13,025 nt of DNA from Gymnopilus junonius (GCA_015501075.1 JADNYJ010000793.1:1-13025); one strand, 5' to 3'; shown: positions 1 through 7,396, counted from the first letter of the stretch. Numbers and translations are program-made. Notes: generated from the letters alone by a model not told the origin.

Positions 1-649
1 CTCGGTCGGTTTGAAGGCTTCATTGAAGGCCTTTTCGAAATCTAGGGCAGAACCGTAGTTCTTGGTGATCGTTCCGGTTGGTACGCCTGCGGCGTTTTTG
101 TCCTCTGGTGTGGTCTTCTCTGAAGGCCTTCTTCCAGGCTTCTGCTTCTCCTCCTTTGAGAAGTCCAAGGGTAAATACGATTTTTTTGACGTCAGTGTTG
201 TAGATGTCGCCATTTAAATCGAAGTAATCGCCTACATCTTGGATGAAGGTCTTGACCTTGGAACGGTCTCCGGAAAAGGGGGCAGGAATGATTCCTATTC
301 CTTTTCCAGTAGGGGAGGTGGGGGCGGCAGGAGCGTCTGAGGATTCTCCGGGCATTTCTGGTTCGTTTGTTGGGTAAAAGACGGGTTGGGATCCAAGTAG
401 GGTGGCTAGCAAAGATTCAAAGTCGGGTCTTAATACACCGGGTTCTTGGAGGTTAGATCCAAGAAAAGTCGATCGGGTTAGAGGAGGTTCTTCTCCTTCT
501 GGTGGTGTTTCAAATTCGTCGGACGCGCCTGCGTCAGAGGTTCGGTCGGTGTTCGGGTCAGAGAATTCTTTGTCACTAAAACTAGCGGCGAATCGTCCTC
601 TTCTTCGAGCCGTAATGTTGGCGGATAATGCTTGCTAGGCAGAAGCATT
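1..649 (-). pseudogene. gag: Broken 5' part of a Ty3/gypsy gag gene
   Basis: Gag forms the virus-like particle of LTR retrotransposons. The main minus-strand frame is open from a TAG at about 636 and first runs through a low-complexity Pro/Glu/Ser-rich stretch. It then reaches a capsid-like block (about 285-120) with the typical run PAPFSGDRSKVKTFIQD and a later GGEAEAWKKAF. Two breaks are visible. First, the only nearby ATG (649) is in another frame from the gag block, so the start is frameshifted or the TAG is a mutated codon. Second, after WKKAF near 115-130 the gag-like sequence continues in a different frame (residues such as TPEDKNAAGVPTG, then FEKAFNEAF), ending the first frame at position 20. 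The gene runs off the left edge. The family assignment is from residue pattern only; inactivity is inferred from the two frame breaks. Confidence 0.7.
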
Positions 650-661
650 TGAATGAGGTGG

Positions 662-673
662 TAGCTTGTTCTT
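662..673 (-). other. Primer-binding site, self-primed (Tf1/sushi) type
   Basis: One base inside the LTR boundary the minus strand reads AAGAACAAGCTA. It is perfectly complementary, 12 of 12 bases, to TAGCTTGTTCTT at 843-832 inside the LTR. Position 843 lies 32 nt downstream of the first T of a TATATAAA box, so it is the expected 5' end of the transcript. In Tf1-type chromoviruses the first ~11 nt of the mRNA pair with such a site and prime reverse transcription instead of a tRNA. That layout matches here. It is an inference from complementarity and spacing; no tRNA 3' end was compared. Confidence 0.7.
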
Positions 674-842
674 TTGTTACGACGTTGACGACAGAACCTA
701 ATCAGATAAGATAAGGTCTGGCGTAGTAGTCGTAGAGTTCGTTCGATGAAGTCCGCTAGGTATTGTCTTCGACAGAAGAATGCCTAGTGGTTCAAGTTCG
801 TCTCGAATGTTACAAGAGATGTGTATTTCTCAAGAACAAGCT

Positions 843-875
843 AGTGTACATCGTAGTCTAGCTACTGTTTATATA
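843..875 (-). promoter_or_regulatory. TATA box and predicted transcript start of the 457-bp LTR
   Basis: TATATAAA lies at 875-868 on the minus strand. The base 32 nt downstream of its first T (843) starts the 12-nt segment that is complementary to the primer-binding site at 673-662. TATA spacing and the self-priming pairing therefore agree on the same RNA 5' end, which would start the R region. Confidence 0.6.
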
Positions 876-1012
876 GTTATTTGTGGCTGATAATAATATA
901 ATGAAACGGTAATGAAACGAGGGGAATCGGAAGGGGATGATCATCATAGGGTACTGCGGAAGGGATGATGATCAGAAAAGGAAGATTGTCCTCATACGTG
1001 TAAGAAAGCAAA

Positions 1013-1040
1013 TGATCATCTTTGTGAGCAAAGATGATCA
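1013..1040. repeat. 12-bp hairpin in the U3 of the 457-bp LTR
   Basis: TGATCATCTTTG (1013-1024) and its exact reverse complement (1029-1040) are separated by four bases, TGAG. The core TGATCATC/GATGATCA occurs four times in this U3: 936-945 (as a 10-bp palindrome), 967-974, 1013-1020 and 1033-1040. The position upstream of the TATA box fits enhancer or factor-binding sites. The binding protein is unknown. Confidence 0.5.
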
Positions 1041-1131
1041 AGAAGAAACTATAAATACTAAATCGTTCGATAAAAGATAAGAAAAAGAAAAGAGGCGCGT
1101 GATAAGATAACAAGGAAAGAGAATCGTAACA

Positions 1132-1718
1132 AACTCGACAATCTTTGCCAGACTGGTTTGGCGCACGCCTATCTTACTCGTTTTCTCGAAATCTCTTCAC
1201 ACCTCGATCTTACCGAACAAAGCAAGATCAAGTACTTCCTTCGAGGACTCAAGCCTATGGTCAAGGATGCTCTTGTCAATGTCACGGACAAACCTTTGAC
1301 TTTGATGGCTTGGGAACCCATCGTCCTCACGATTGATTCCAATGTTTTGGAATGCGAAGCTCAGAGGAAAGAAGACGATCAGAAGAAGGCCCCAAAGCAA
1401 CAGCAACGCGGCTCCTCATGTCAAGAATCACCTGCCATTACCCTTCCGTCTACAACTACGACTTCTTTGACCACTAACGATGTTGTTCCTATGGATGTCG
1501 ATGCTATCACTACCACACCCGCGACTGGTCCTCGAGGCCCTCTTACAAAGCAGGAATGCGATCATCGAATCAAGAACAACCTCTGTCTTTACTGTGGTCA
1601 CCCTGGGCACACTGTTGAAAACTGTAGGAAGTGTCAAGCTAAACACGGCGCCAAGAATAACTCCTTGGCGCCTACTTCCAACAGCACACAGGGAAAAGCC
1701 AAGCCGGAGAAGAAGTAG
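1132..1718 (+). pseudogene. gag: 3' part of a Ty3/gypsy gag gene with CCHC zinc knuckle
   Basis: The frame is in register with gag from the first bases after the LTR end (KLDNLCQTG, then HAYLTRFLEISSHLDL), which is the C-terminal half of a retrotransposon gag capsid domain. A charged, Gln-rich linker follows, then a nucleocapsid knuckle C-x2-C-x4-H-x4-C (CLYCGHPGHTVENC, about 1584-1625) and a basic tail ending at TAG 1716-1718. The knuckle binds RNA during particle assembly. The 5' half of this gag is missing on this side: the sequence is cut at 1131/1132 by the terminus of the oppositely oriented LTR. Sense is opposite to the gag at 1-649 and to the pol at 2385-6238. No other start codon is evident; it is a truncated remnant. 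Confidence 0.75.
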
Positions 1719-1951
1719 TTCCAACTTCTTCGGCAATGGATGGAGCTGATCTTCTCCCTCTCCGTCGACCCCCGCCTTTCATCCGAGCCAAGAACGGTGA
1801 TTGGTTTTCTATTTCTGCAATTTGTAATTTCTTGTTGCATCATCATGTCCGTACCGATCCTTTGAACAGAGCTCATTTCTTCATTCCTATCACTCTGTCC
1901 TTTCCCAACCGGAAAAGCACCAAGACTTTCACATTCATAGACTGTGGCTCG
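1719..1951 (+). pseudogene. pol: N-terminal part of a retroviral-type aspartic protease
   Basis: This frame is -1 relative to the upstream gag and is already open across the gag stop, the usual gag-pol overlap arrangement. It reads to a retropepsin-like strand and active-site region: FFIPITLSFP followed by FTFIDCGS at about 1928-1951. The catalytic motif is normally D-S/T-G; here it is D-C-G, which is unusual and may be a mutation. Just after it the sequence switches to the end of the 332-bp LTR (from 1952), so the protease is cut off. The likely second half of a protease (LLGLDWLKQHNPDIDW) lies on the other strand near 6235-6120. By comparison with the family, roughly 30 residues between the two pieces are absent. 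Confidence 0.6.
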
Positions 1952-2033
1952 GTTCTCTCTCCTTTTCATTTACAACCCGGATCATGGATCTTTACAAGTG
2001 TGATCCGGGTTGTAAATGAAAAGGAGAGAGAAC
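1952..2033. repeat. 33-bp palindrome joining protease to an inverted LTR
   Basis: Bases 1952-1984 are the last part of the 332-bp LTR in plus orientation, and 2001-2033 are the exact reverse complement. The 16-base spacer begins TGGATCTTTACAAG, the same LTR-adjacent leader found after the right-hand LTR (6557-6568). So a short LTR-end-plus-leader fragment sits head-to-head against the end of the minus-strand LTR that begins at 1999. The two arms are identical, including a CpG that is mutated in the right-hand LTR. Confidence 0.85.
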
Positions 2034-2330
2034 AACTCGGAGGCGGAAGAACATGGGAATGGATCAATACTATTGGAGTTGATCCTACGAGGAATTTACA
2101 AGCGAAGCTATGGAGGCTTTTATAGGAAAAGGAAAAGAGAGGCTAACAATAAAGAAAAGGAGTGGCTAACTGGTTAAGAGTCTGATAGTCCGAGAATGAA
2201 TGAAGGAATGACGAGTCAGGGAATGAATGAAATATGATCAAGTCCAATAGATGAGAATGAGATGCTAAAAATATAATGAGCTAAAAATATACCCAGTCCG
2301 AAGATGCATCTCGACGAGCAGATCATCACA
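1999..2330 (-). repeat. 332-bp LTR, minus orientation (3' LTR of the pol segment)
   Basis: On the minus strand it runs from TGTGATGATC (2330) to GGATCACA (1999), with 6-bp terminal inverted repeats TGTGAT/ATCACA and a polypurine tract directly before it. It carries a TATAAAAG box at 2124-2117. It is the correct 3' LTR for the minus-strand pol. Its partner at 6239-6556 is about 97% identical but in the opposite orientation. Confidence 0.85.
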
Positions 2331-2343
2331 CTACCCCCTTTTT
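2331..2343 (-). other. Polypurine tract
   Basis: The minus strand reads AAAAAGGGGGTAG directly before the TGTGAT end of the LTR. This is the standard plus-strand primer site at the 3' end of an LTR retrotransposon and fixes the orientation of the pol segment. The 41 bases from here to the pol stop are untranslated. Confidence 0.75.
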
Positions 2344-2384
2344 CAGGGATCGAGTCGCTGGGGAGCGTGAATTGGGCAACCAGA

Positions 2385-3860
2385 TCATGTGGTTAAGTGC
2401 TGGGGAGGTTTGTAATCACGCATCCAAGGTTCTGGTGGTGGTGAGGGAGCGCGAGGAGGCATGTGATTGGGCTGAACAGGCATGAGAGGAAGTTCATCCC
2501 AATGGGTAATAATAGGACGAGTGACATCGGAGAGTGTAAAGCATGGAGGATGGGGACGAGTGGGGTTTCGACGATGAAATTGTTCGAGAATATTGTATAG
2601 TGATGTTGGTATTTTGGCGAATGGAATCCAAGAATTTTCGGAGTCAGGTAGGGATTTCCAATGCACAAAGTAGTCGTAACGTCGTCCAACGCATCGAGAA
2701 TCGATGATAGTGGCGATGTCTGATGAGGTGTCATGCGGGATTTGAATGCTCGGAGGTGGAGAAGAAGAAATGCGGTCCGGAATAGAAGAAGGAGAAATAT
2801 AAGGTTCAAGGAGTGAAGTATGAAAGACGGGATGTAATCTAGAAAGAGATGAAGGTAATTTAAGAAGAAAAGAAGAATTGCCTCGTTTATCTAAAATTAG
2901 AAAGGGACCAATGCGATGATAGTCGAGCTTGTCGGAAGGATGAGTAGTTTTGATGTTTCGACGATTGAGCCAAACGTAGTTGCCAATATTAAATTCGGGA
3001 GCGGGAAGATGATGTTGGTTGTAGTATTCGGAAATATATTGATTGGAATGGGAAAGTTCTGCACGGAGTTCAGAATGAATAGTGTCGAGTCGGTTTGCTA
3101 GTTCTGTGGAGGAAGGATTTGTTGTACGTTCTGTGATCTTGATGTCGAAGTCGGGGTTGTATCCTAAATTGGCGAAGAAGGGAGTTTGTTGGGTAGAGGA
3201 ATTGATGGTGTTGTTGAAGCAAAATTCGGCGAGAGCGAGGTAGTCTACCCAGTCATCCTGTTGATATGAACAGAAAACGCGAAGGTAGGTTTCGAGAGTC
3301 TGATTGGTACATTCGGTGAGGCCATCAGTTTGAGGATGATAAGCTGTCGAAGGCTTCATCTTGGTACGGCAGAGTTTCATGAGGTTGGTGAAAAAGGAGG
3401 AGATGAAAATAGAGCCACGGTCCGAGATAATGGACTCAGGGAAGCCGTGGTAGCAGAAGACGTGATCAAGGTATATGCGAGCGAGTTCTGGAGCATCCAT
3501 GGATTCGCAGATGGGAATGAAGTGAGCAGCACGAGTCATGCGATCACAAATAACCCAGATGGAATCGTAGCCATGGGATGGAGGTAATTTCACGATGAAG
3601 TCCATGGAAACGGATTTCCAAGGATGGTCTGGAATATCGAGAGGTTGTAAAAGTCCGTAAGGCTTGTGAGTTGAGTGCTTGGAATGAGCGCAGTGTTCAC
3701 AGGAGGTGACATAATTGCGAACATATCTTTGCATATCTGGCCAAGAATAGTCGCGTTGAATGAGATCAAAAGTTCGGGCACGTCCAGGATGACCAGCGAG
3801 AACAGAATCGTGTCTAGAGTGAAGGATTTGGGGGCAGAGAGATTTAGGGACAAAGGGTCA
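2385..3860 (-). pseudogene. pol: Integrase with C-terminal chromodomain (3' part of pol)
   Basis: The frame is continuous with the upstream RNase H region except for a TGA at 3860-3858. The zinc-binding HHCC region follows (ILHSRHDS ... CEHC, about 3815-3690). The catalytic core has D in SMDFIV (3602-3600), D in IISDRG (3422-3420) and E in GLTECTNQ (3314-3312); the last two are separated by 35 residues, the DD35E spacing. A GPF-type module (YHRIGPFLIL, about 2920) and LHPVFHTSLLEPY follow. A chromodomain then occupies about 2720-2570 (IIDSRCVGRRYDYFVHWKSL, then SENSWIPF). Chromodomains steer chromovirus integrase to marked chromatin. The protein ends with a Pro-rich tail at 2385. All three catalytic acidic residues are present, but the upstream stop would separate this part from the polyprotein. 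Confidence 0.9.
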
Positions 3861-5402
3861 ATCATTATGAAAAACAAGGTTGTCTTGAAGGGAAAAAGAA
3901 GGATTGTGGTTGGAAATGGCATCACGCCATTCAAGGTCATTATGGAAAGCAGTCTTGAAGTCTTGAAGAAGTTCAGAATTGTCGAGGTTGAAGGTAGAGA
4001 GGGCAGAAATTGAGGGAGGAGAAGTTGAAGGAGTGGATGAAAAAGGTGAGGAAGAAGTAGGAGAGGAAGTGGAGTTAGGAGTGGAAAGGTGAGGAAAGAG
4101 GCGTTGTAAATGGTAATCTGTAAAAAGAATTTTTTGCTGACCGAGGAGGACGTCATCCCCCTGTTGAGGTACGAAATCGGGGCGTCTTGAGGGAGCATCG
4201 GCCGGATTCTGATGTCCAGGGGCGTAATCCAATTGAAAATTATATTCGGATAATAGAAGCGCCCAGCGTGCTTGTTGTCGATTGAGTACCCGTGACATCA
4301 TGAAGTGTTCAAGGTTCTTGTGATCGGAGATAACGGTGATGGGATGAGGAGATGCAATGAGCCAGGAACGCATATCACGGAAGGTGTCGACAATAGACAG
4401 AAGTTCCTTGTCATGGATGTCATAATTAATTTCCACAGGGGAGAGCTTCTGTGAATGATATGCGACAGGATGAAGTAAACCAGACTCATCGGGTTGGAGG
4501 TGAATAGAGGCGAGAGCAAAGTCGGAGGCATCTGTGATGATGGTAGAGGGGAGTTGAGGATCGAAATGGTGAAGTACAGGAGCAGTGGTGAAAGCGAGTT
4601 TCAGGGATTCGAAAGCTTGATGAGCGGCGTTCGTTAATCCTTTGAAGTTTTCTTTGGTGGCTTTCATGGTAAGGGAAGTGAGGGGAAGAGTAATTTCGGA
4701 GAAATGGTGAATGAAACGGCGGTAAAAGTTGGCGAAACCTAGAAAAGATTGAATGTCCTTGACAGTCTTGGGAATCGGCCACTCGGTGACAGTGCTAAGT
4801 TTCTTGGGATTCATTTGAACACCTGCAGAAGAAATGATAAATCCAAGATATTCGATGTGAGACTTATCAAATTCGCATTTCTTGGCGTTAGCGAACAAAT
4901 GAGCAGAGCGTAAGCGGTCGAGGACTTGATGGACGAAGTGGTCGTGGTCTTGGTCTGGTTTTGAAAAAATGAGGATGTCATCAAGGTAAACCACGCAGGT
5001 GATATCGAGGAATTCGCGTAGAGTATCCTGGATAAAAGCTTGGAAAGTGGCGGGTGCGTTAGTTAATCCAAAAGGCATGACAGTATACTCATAGAGGCCA
5101 AGATGGGTACGAAAGGTGGTCTTCCACTCATCTCCCTCCTTGATGCAGATAAGGTTGAAAGCATTCTTGAGGTCGATGATGGTGAATTTGTCGCAGCCAG
5201 CGACCCGGTCCATAAGATCTTGTGTGAGAGGTAAGGGATAACGATTCTTCTTAGTGATAGCGTTAAGTCCACGGTAATCCACACAAAGACATAGGTCGCC
5301 AGTCTTCCATTTGATGAACAGGATGGGAGCAGCGGCAGATGAAGTTGAACGTCGAATGAAACCTTTTGCGAGATGTTCTTGAATATAATCCGAAAGGGCT
5401 TT
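3858..5402 (-). pseudogene. pol: Reverse transcriptase and RNase H (middle of pol)
   Basis: After an in-frame TGA (5405-5403) the frame is open to the next TGA at 3860-3858. The RT palm shows VDYRGLNAIT, the first catalytic Asp in FTIIDLKNAF, PFGLTNAPATFQ, and the YLDD box (second Asp at 4982-4980), then the thumb motif QSFLGFANFYRRFI. RNase H follows with D in IITDASDF, E in DKELLSIV, D in VISDHKNLEHF and D in NPADAPSRRPD. A Ser/Pro/Thr-rich linker (about 4110-4000) leads to integrase. All visible catalytic residues are kept; the stops are what make it a pseudogene. Domain order PR-RT-RH-IN is that of Ty3/gypsy. Plus-strand open frames across this segment are shadows. Confidence 0.9.
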
Positions 5403-6238
5403 TCATTCATCTGGAGAGAGGGAGTAAATTGGGCCAAAAGGAGGTTGTTTACCGTCTTCGAGTTCGATATTGATGTCATAAGGTCGATGATCAGGTAACC
5501 ATTGGACTTCAATAGGTGAGAAAACATCGAGATAGTCATGGTATTTGGAAGGAACAAGTTGCCGTATTTCCTCGTCAGGATCAGGAATTTCGGAGGAGGT
5601 TCAGGAGGGGGTTGTGCTGGTGAGCGTGGCGCAGTTGGTGGTTCAGAAGTTAAAGTGTTGATATGATCTTCAAGGTCGTTGTTGGACATATACCAGATAC
5701 AGAAGATTTGTTGGTTTTTAGCATATTTGTGGAATTGACCCAGAGTGACATGAGAAACATCGATGGGCTTATTGGGAGGGCCATAGATGGGGTCCGGAGG
5801 TTGAGGGGGAGATAACCAGATTGCCTTTAGCTCGGCACGACTAGGGCCGTTTAGAGTTGCAGGACGAAGGATGGGTGGGAAAGACCTAAAATTAGCAAAA
5901 ATCCCAGAAGGAAAGACTTCGTGAGTTGGTTTCGGCGCTAAAGAAAGGTCAGGGATAATAGCACGAGAGGGACTGCCGTTAAGACAAAGGCCTAGACCGA
6001 CAGAGGAAATAATGAAATGAGAGGATTCTTCCGGGCTTCCAAGGCTGTAGCCTTTGCTGAAAGCGGAGACGGGGAAGGAATGATTAGCACCACAGCAAGA
6101 AAGAGTAAGCTTACCGCGAACCCAATCGATGTCCGGGTTATGCTGCTTGAGCCAATCGAGACCAAGAAGAACGGGGTACGGCATGTTGACAATGCCGAGA
6201 TGAAGGACTTCGGAATGATTGCGCACTTTTAATTTCCA
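5403..6238 (-). pseudogene. pol: C-terminal protease and RT N-terminus (5' part of pol segment)
   Basis: The frame starts abruptly at the LTR junction and gives the second half of a retropepsin: HSEVLHLGIVNMPYPVLLGLDWL and KQHNPDIDW. A poorly conserved linker (with DVSHVTLGQFHKYAKN) and a Pro-rich stretch follow. Near 5591-5600 one base appears to be missing in a CCTCCTCC run: the RT-like sequence continues in the neighbouring frame (EEIRQLVPSKYHDYLDVFS, then LPDHRPYDINIEL and PFGPIYSLSPDE) until the TGA at 5405-5403. The first half of the protease, including the active-site Asp, is not on this strand; a candidate is at 1719-1951 on the plus strand. So there are three disabling features here: truncation, a frameshift and a stop. 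Confidence 0.85.
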
Positions 6239-6556
6239 CTCGTCGAGACGCGTCTTCGGACTGGGTATATTTTTAGCTCGTTATATTTTTAGCATCTCAT
6301 TCTCATCTATTGGACTTGATCATATTTCATTCATTCCCTGACTCGTCATTCCTTCATTCATTCTCGGACTATCAGACTCTTAACCAGTTAGCCACTCCTT
6401 TTCTTTATTGTTAGCCTCTCTTTTCCTTTTCCTATAAAAGCCTCCATAGCTTCACTTGTAAATTCCTCGTAGGATCAACTCCAATAGTATTGATCCATTC
6501 CCACGTTCTTCTGCCTCCGAGTCGTTCTCTCTCCTTTTCATTTACAACCCAGATCA
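6239..6556 (+). repeat. 332-bp family LTR, plus orientation, 12 bp short at its 5' end
   Basis: It matches the reverse complement of 1999-2330 over about 318 bases with eight substitutions and no indel seen. It lacks the first 12 bases (TGTGATGATCTG) and starts at CTCGTCGAGA, where it is fused to the protease half of pol. Its 3' end reads CCCAGATCA and is followed by TGGATCTTTACA (6557-6568). The same tail follows the LTR-end fragment at 1953-1984, so it is part of the element (5' leader or primer-binding region). Orientation is opposite to that of the other LTR, so this is not an ordinary LTR pair. TATAAAAG is at 6433-6440. Confidence 0.85.
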
Positions 6557-6568
6557 TGGATCTTTACA

Positions 6569-7380
6569 GATAGGGCAAGTTCTGCTCCCTCACCTTTTTC
6601 TGGAGCATGCCACTGTTGTCGGGGAGCGTATCAGGGGAAAAATCAATGAGTGAGTGTGGTAGTTTCGACGTGCCATTTGATAGATGTATGAATGACGGGA
6701 GCAAGGATTAGGGTTGATTAGGGGGTTTGTTTACCGCTGATGTGCGTCAGCACATTGCGTGACTATTCAGTGTGACAGCGCGTGCATTACATAACTATTG
6801 GAACTTCAAATTCTCAATCATTTGTCATACTTTCGGATCTCTACGTAACCACAGCTACGGACCTATGGCCAACTCTGAGCTCCCCTATTCAATGTCATTG
6901 TCATTCACCAATCATCCACTGATCCAGCCTGACCTTCTCTAGATTTCCATATGACAACAGTACCGTCCACCTACCCACCTGCTTTCTCAAGGCGGAGCTT
7001 GTTAAATACAGGTTTGTTAGCCACGAGAACACAGGTATTGTTCTTATTTCTCTCTCTTATGACATGGCTAAGTAATAACAAGCAGTTTGCGGGGCTTTGA
7101 CTGCTCCCCCACAATATTTGTACAAGGAACTATAATTCTCCGGCTTATCATCTTTCCCATTCTCATAGAATAAAATTGGGATGGGTAAATTCGATCTCAA
7201 TTGACAACATAAAAGGTTGCATTCAACTTGTCGTCGGCGACAGCTGGTTCCGATAGGTTTCCAGACACCGACCGATCGAAAACAATATTATGAACGAATT
7301 AAACACAGACTATAGACGCACTTCGACAAAGTGGGCAATCGGAGATAGTGCCCTCATGGTGGAGAATATTTGAGTTTGTT
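6569..7380. other. Intergenic stretch, no gene seen
   Basis: This is the spacer between the retroelement pile and the trefoil gene. No open frame of useful length, splice pattern, tRNA or repeat that I could support. Only a small inverted repeat (ATGTGC-GTCA-GCACAT, near 6739-6754) stands out, and it is short enough to be chance. Transcription control of the downstream gene probably lies at its right end. Confidence 0.5.
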
Positions 7381-7396
7381 GTGCTTCACCCGCTGC

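Larger units (their letters stand above)
1..1131 (-). mobile_element. 5' end of an LTR retrotransposon (457-bp LTR family), cut by the window edge
   Basis: Read on the minus strand, this stretch has the order expected of a Ty3/gypsy element: a 457-bp LTR with 8-bp terminal inverted repeats (675-1131), a primer-binding site one base inside it (662-673), and a gag-like reading frame running to the left edge. Protease, polymerase and the 3' LTR would lie beyond position 1. The outer LTR end at 1131 abuts plus-strand gag sequence, so the element is either nested in another retroelement or rearranged with it. The five bases next to the LTR (1132-1136) would be one copy of a target duplication; the other copy is outside the window. 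Confidence 0.75.
675..1131 (-). repeat. 457-bp LTR (5' LTR of the left element)
   Basis: On the minus strand the LTR begins TGTTACGA and ends TCGTAACA, a perfect 8-bp terminal inverted repeat with the TG...CA ends that integrase requires. It contains a TATA box (875-868), a predicted transcript start (843) and a U3 region rich in TGATCATC motifs, including a 12-bp hairpin. Only this copy is in the window, so the partner LTR and insertion age cannot be judged. Open frames inside it (for example 1113-877) are low-complexity and are not genes. Confidence 0.75.
1132..6568. mobile_element. Rearranged chromovirus (Ty3/gypsy) with internally inverted pol
   Basis: The order on the plus strand is gag 3' part (+), protease start (+), LTR-end plus leader fragment (+), full LTR (-), polypurine tract (-), chromodomain-integrase, RNase H, RT and protease end (-), LTR plus leader (+). 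A single intact element would have gag and pol on one strand and direct LTRs. The layout fits an inversion such as integration of the cDNA into itself, or a second same-family copy inserted backwards followed by deletion. I cannot prove that the plus-strand gag/protease and the minus-strand pol came from one copy. The pol has two in-frame stops and one frameshift, so it is not autonomous. Confidence 0.75.

Noticed and set aside
877..1113. A 78-residue minus-strand frame in the left LTR
   Set aside because: It lies wholly in U3, is built from TGATCATC repeats and AT-rich sequence, and ends before the transcript start.
3590..4198. A 202-residue minus-strand reading frame inside pol
   Set aside because: It overlaps the RNase H-integrase linker in another frame, is Leu/Pro/Phe-rich low complexity, and the conserved motifs lie in the pol frame.
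1999..6556. Reading the two 332-bp repeats as a normal direct LTR pair
   Set aside because: The match is only with the reverse complement, and the TATAAAAG boxes point toward opposite strands, so they are inverted.
1999..6556. A DNA transposon with long terminal inverted repeats
   Set aside because: The repeats have LTR anatomy (TG...CA ends, TATA box, polypurine tract next to one), and the internal region encodes RT, RNase H and a chromodomain integrase.
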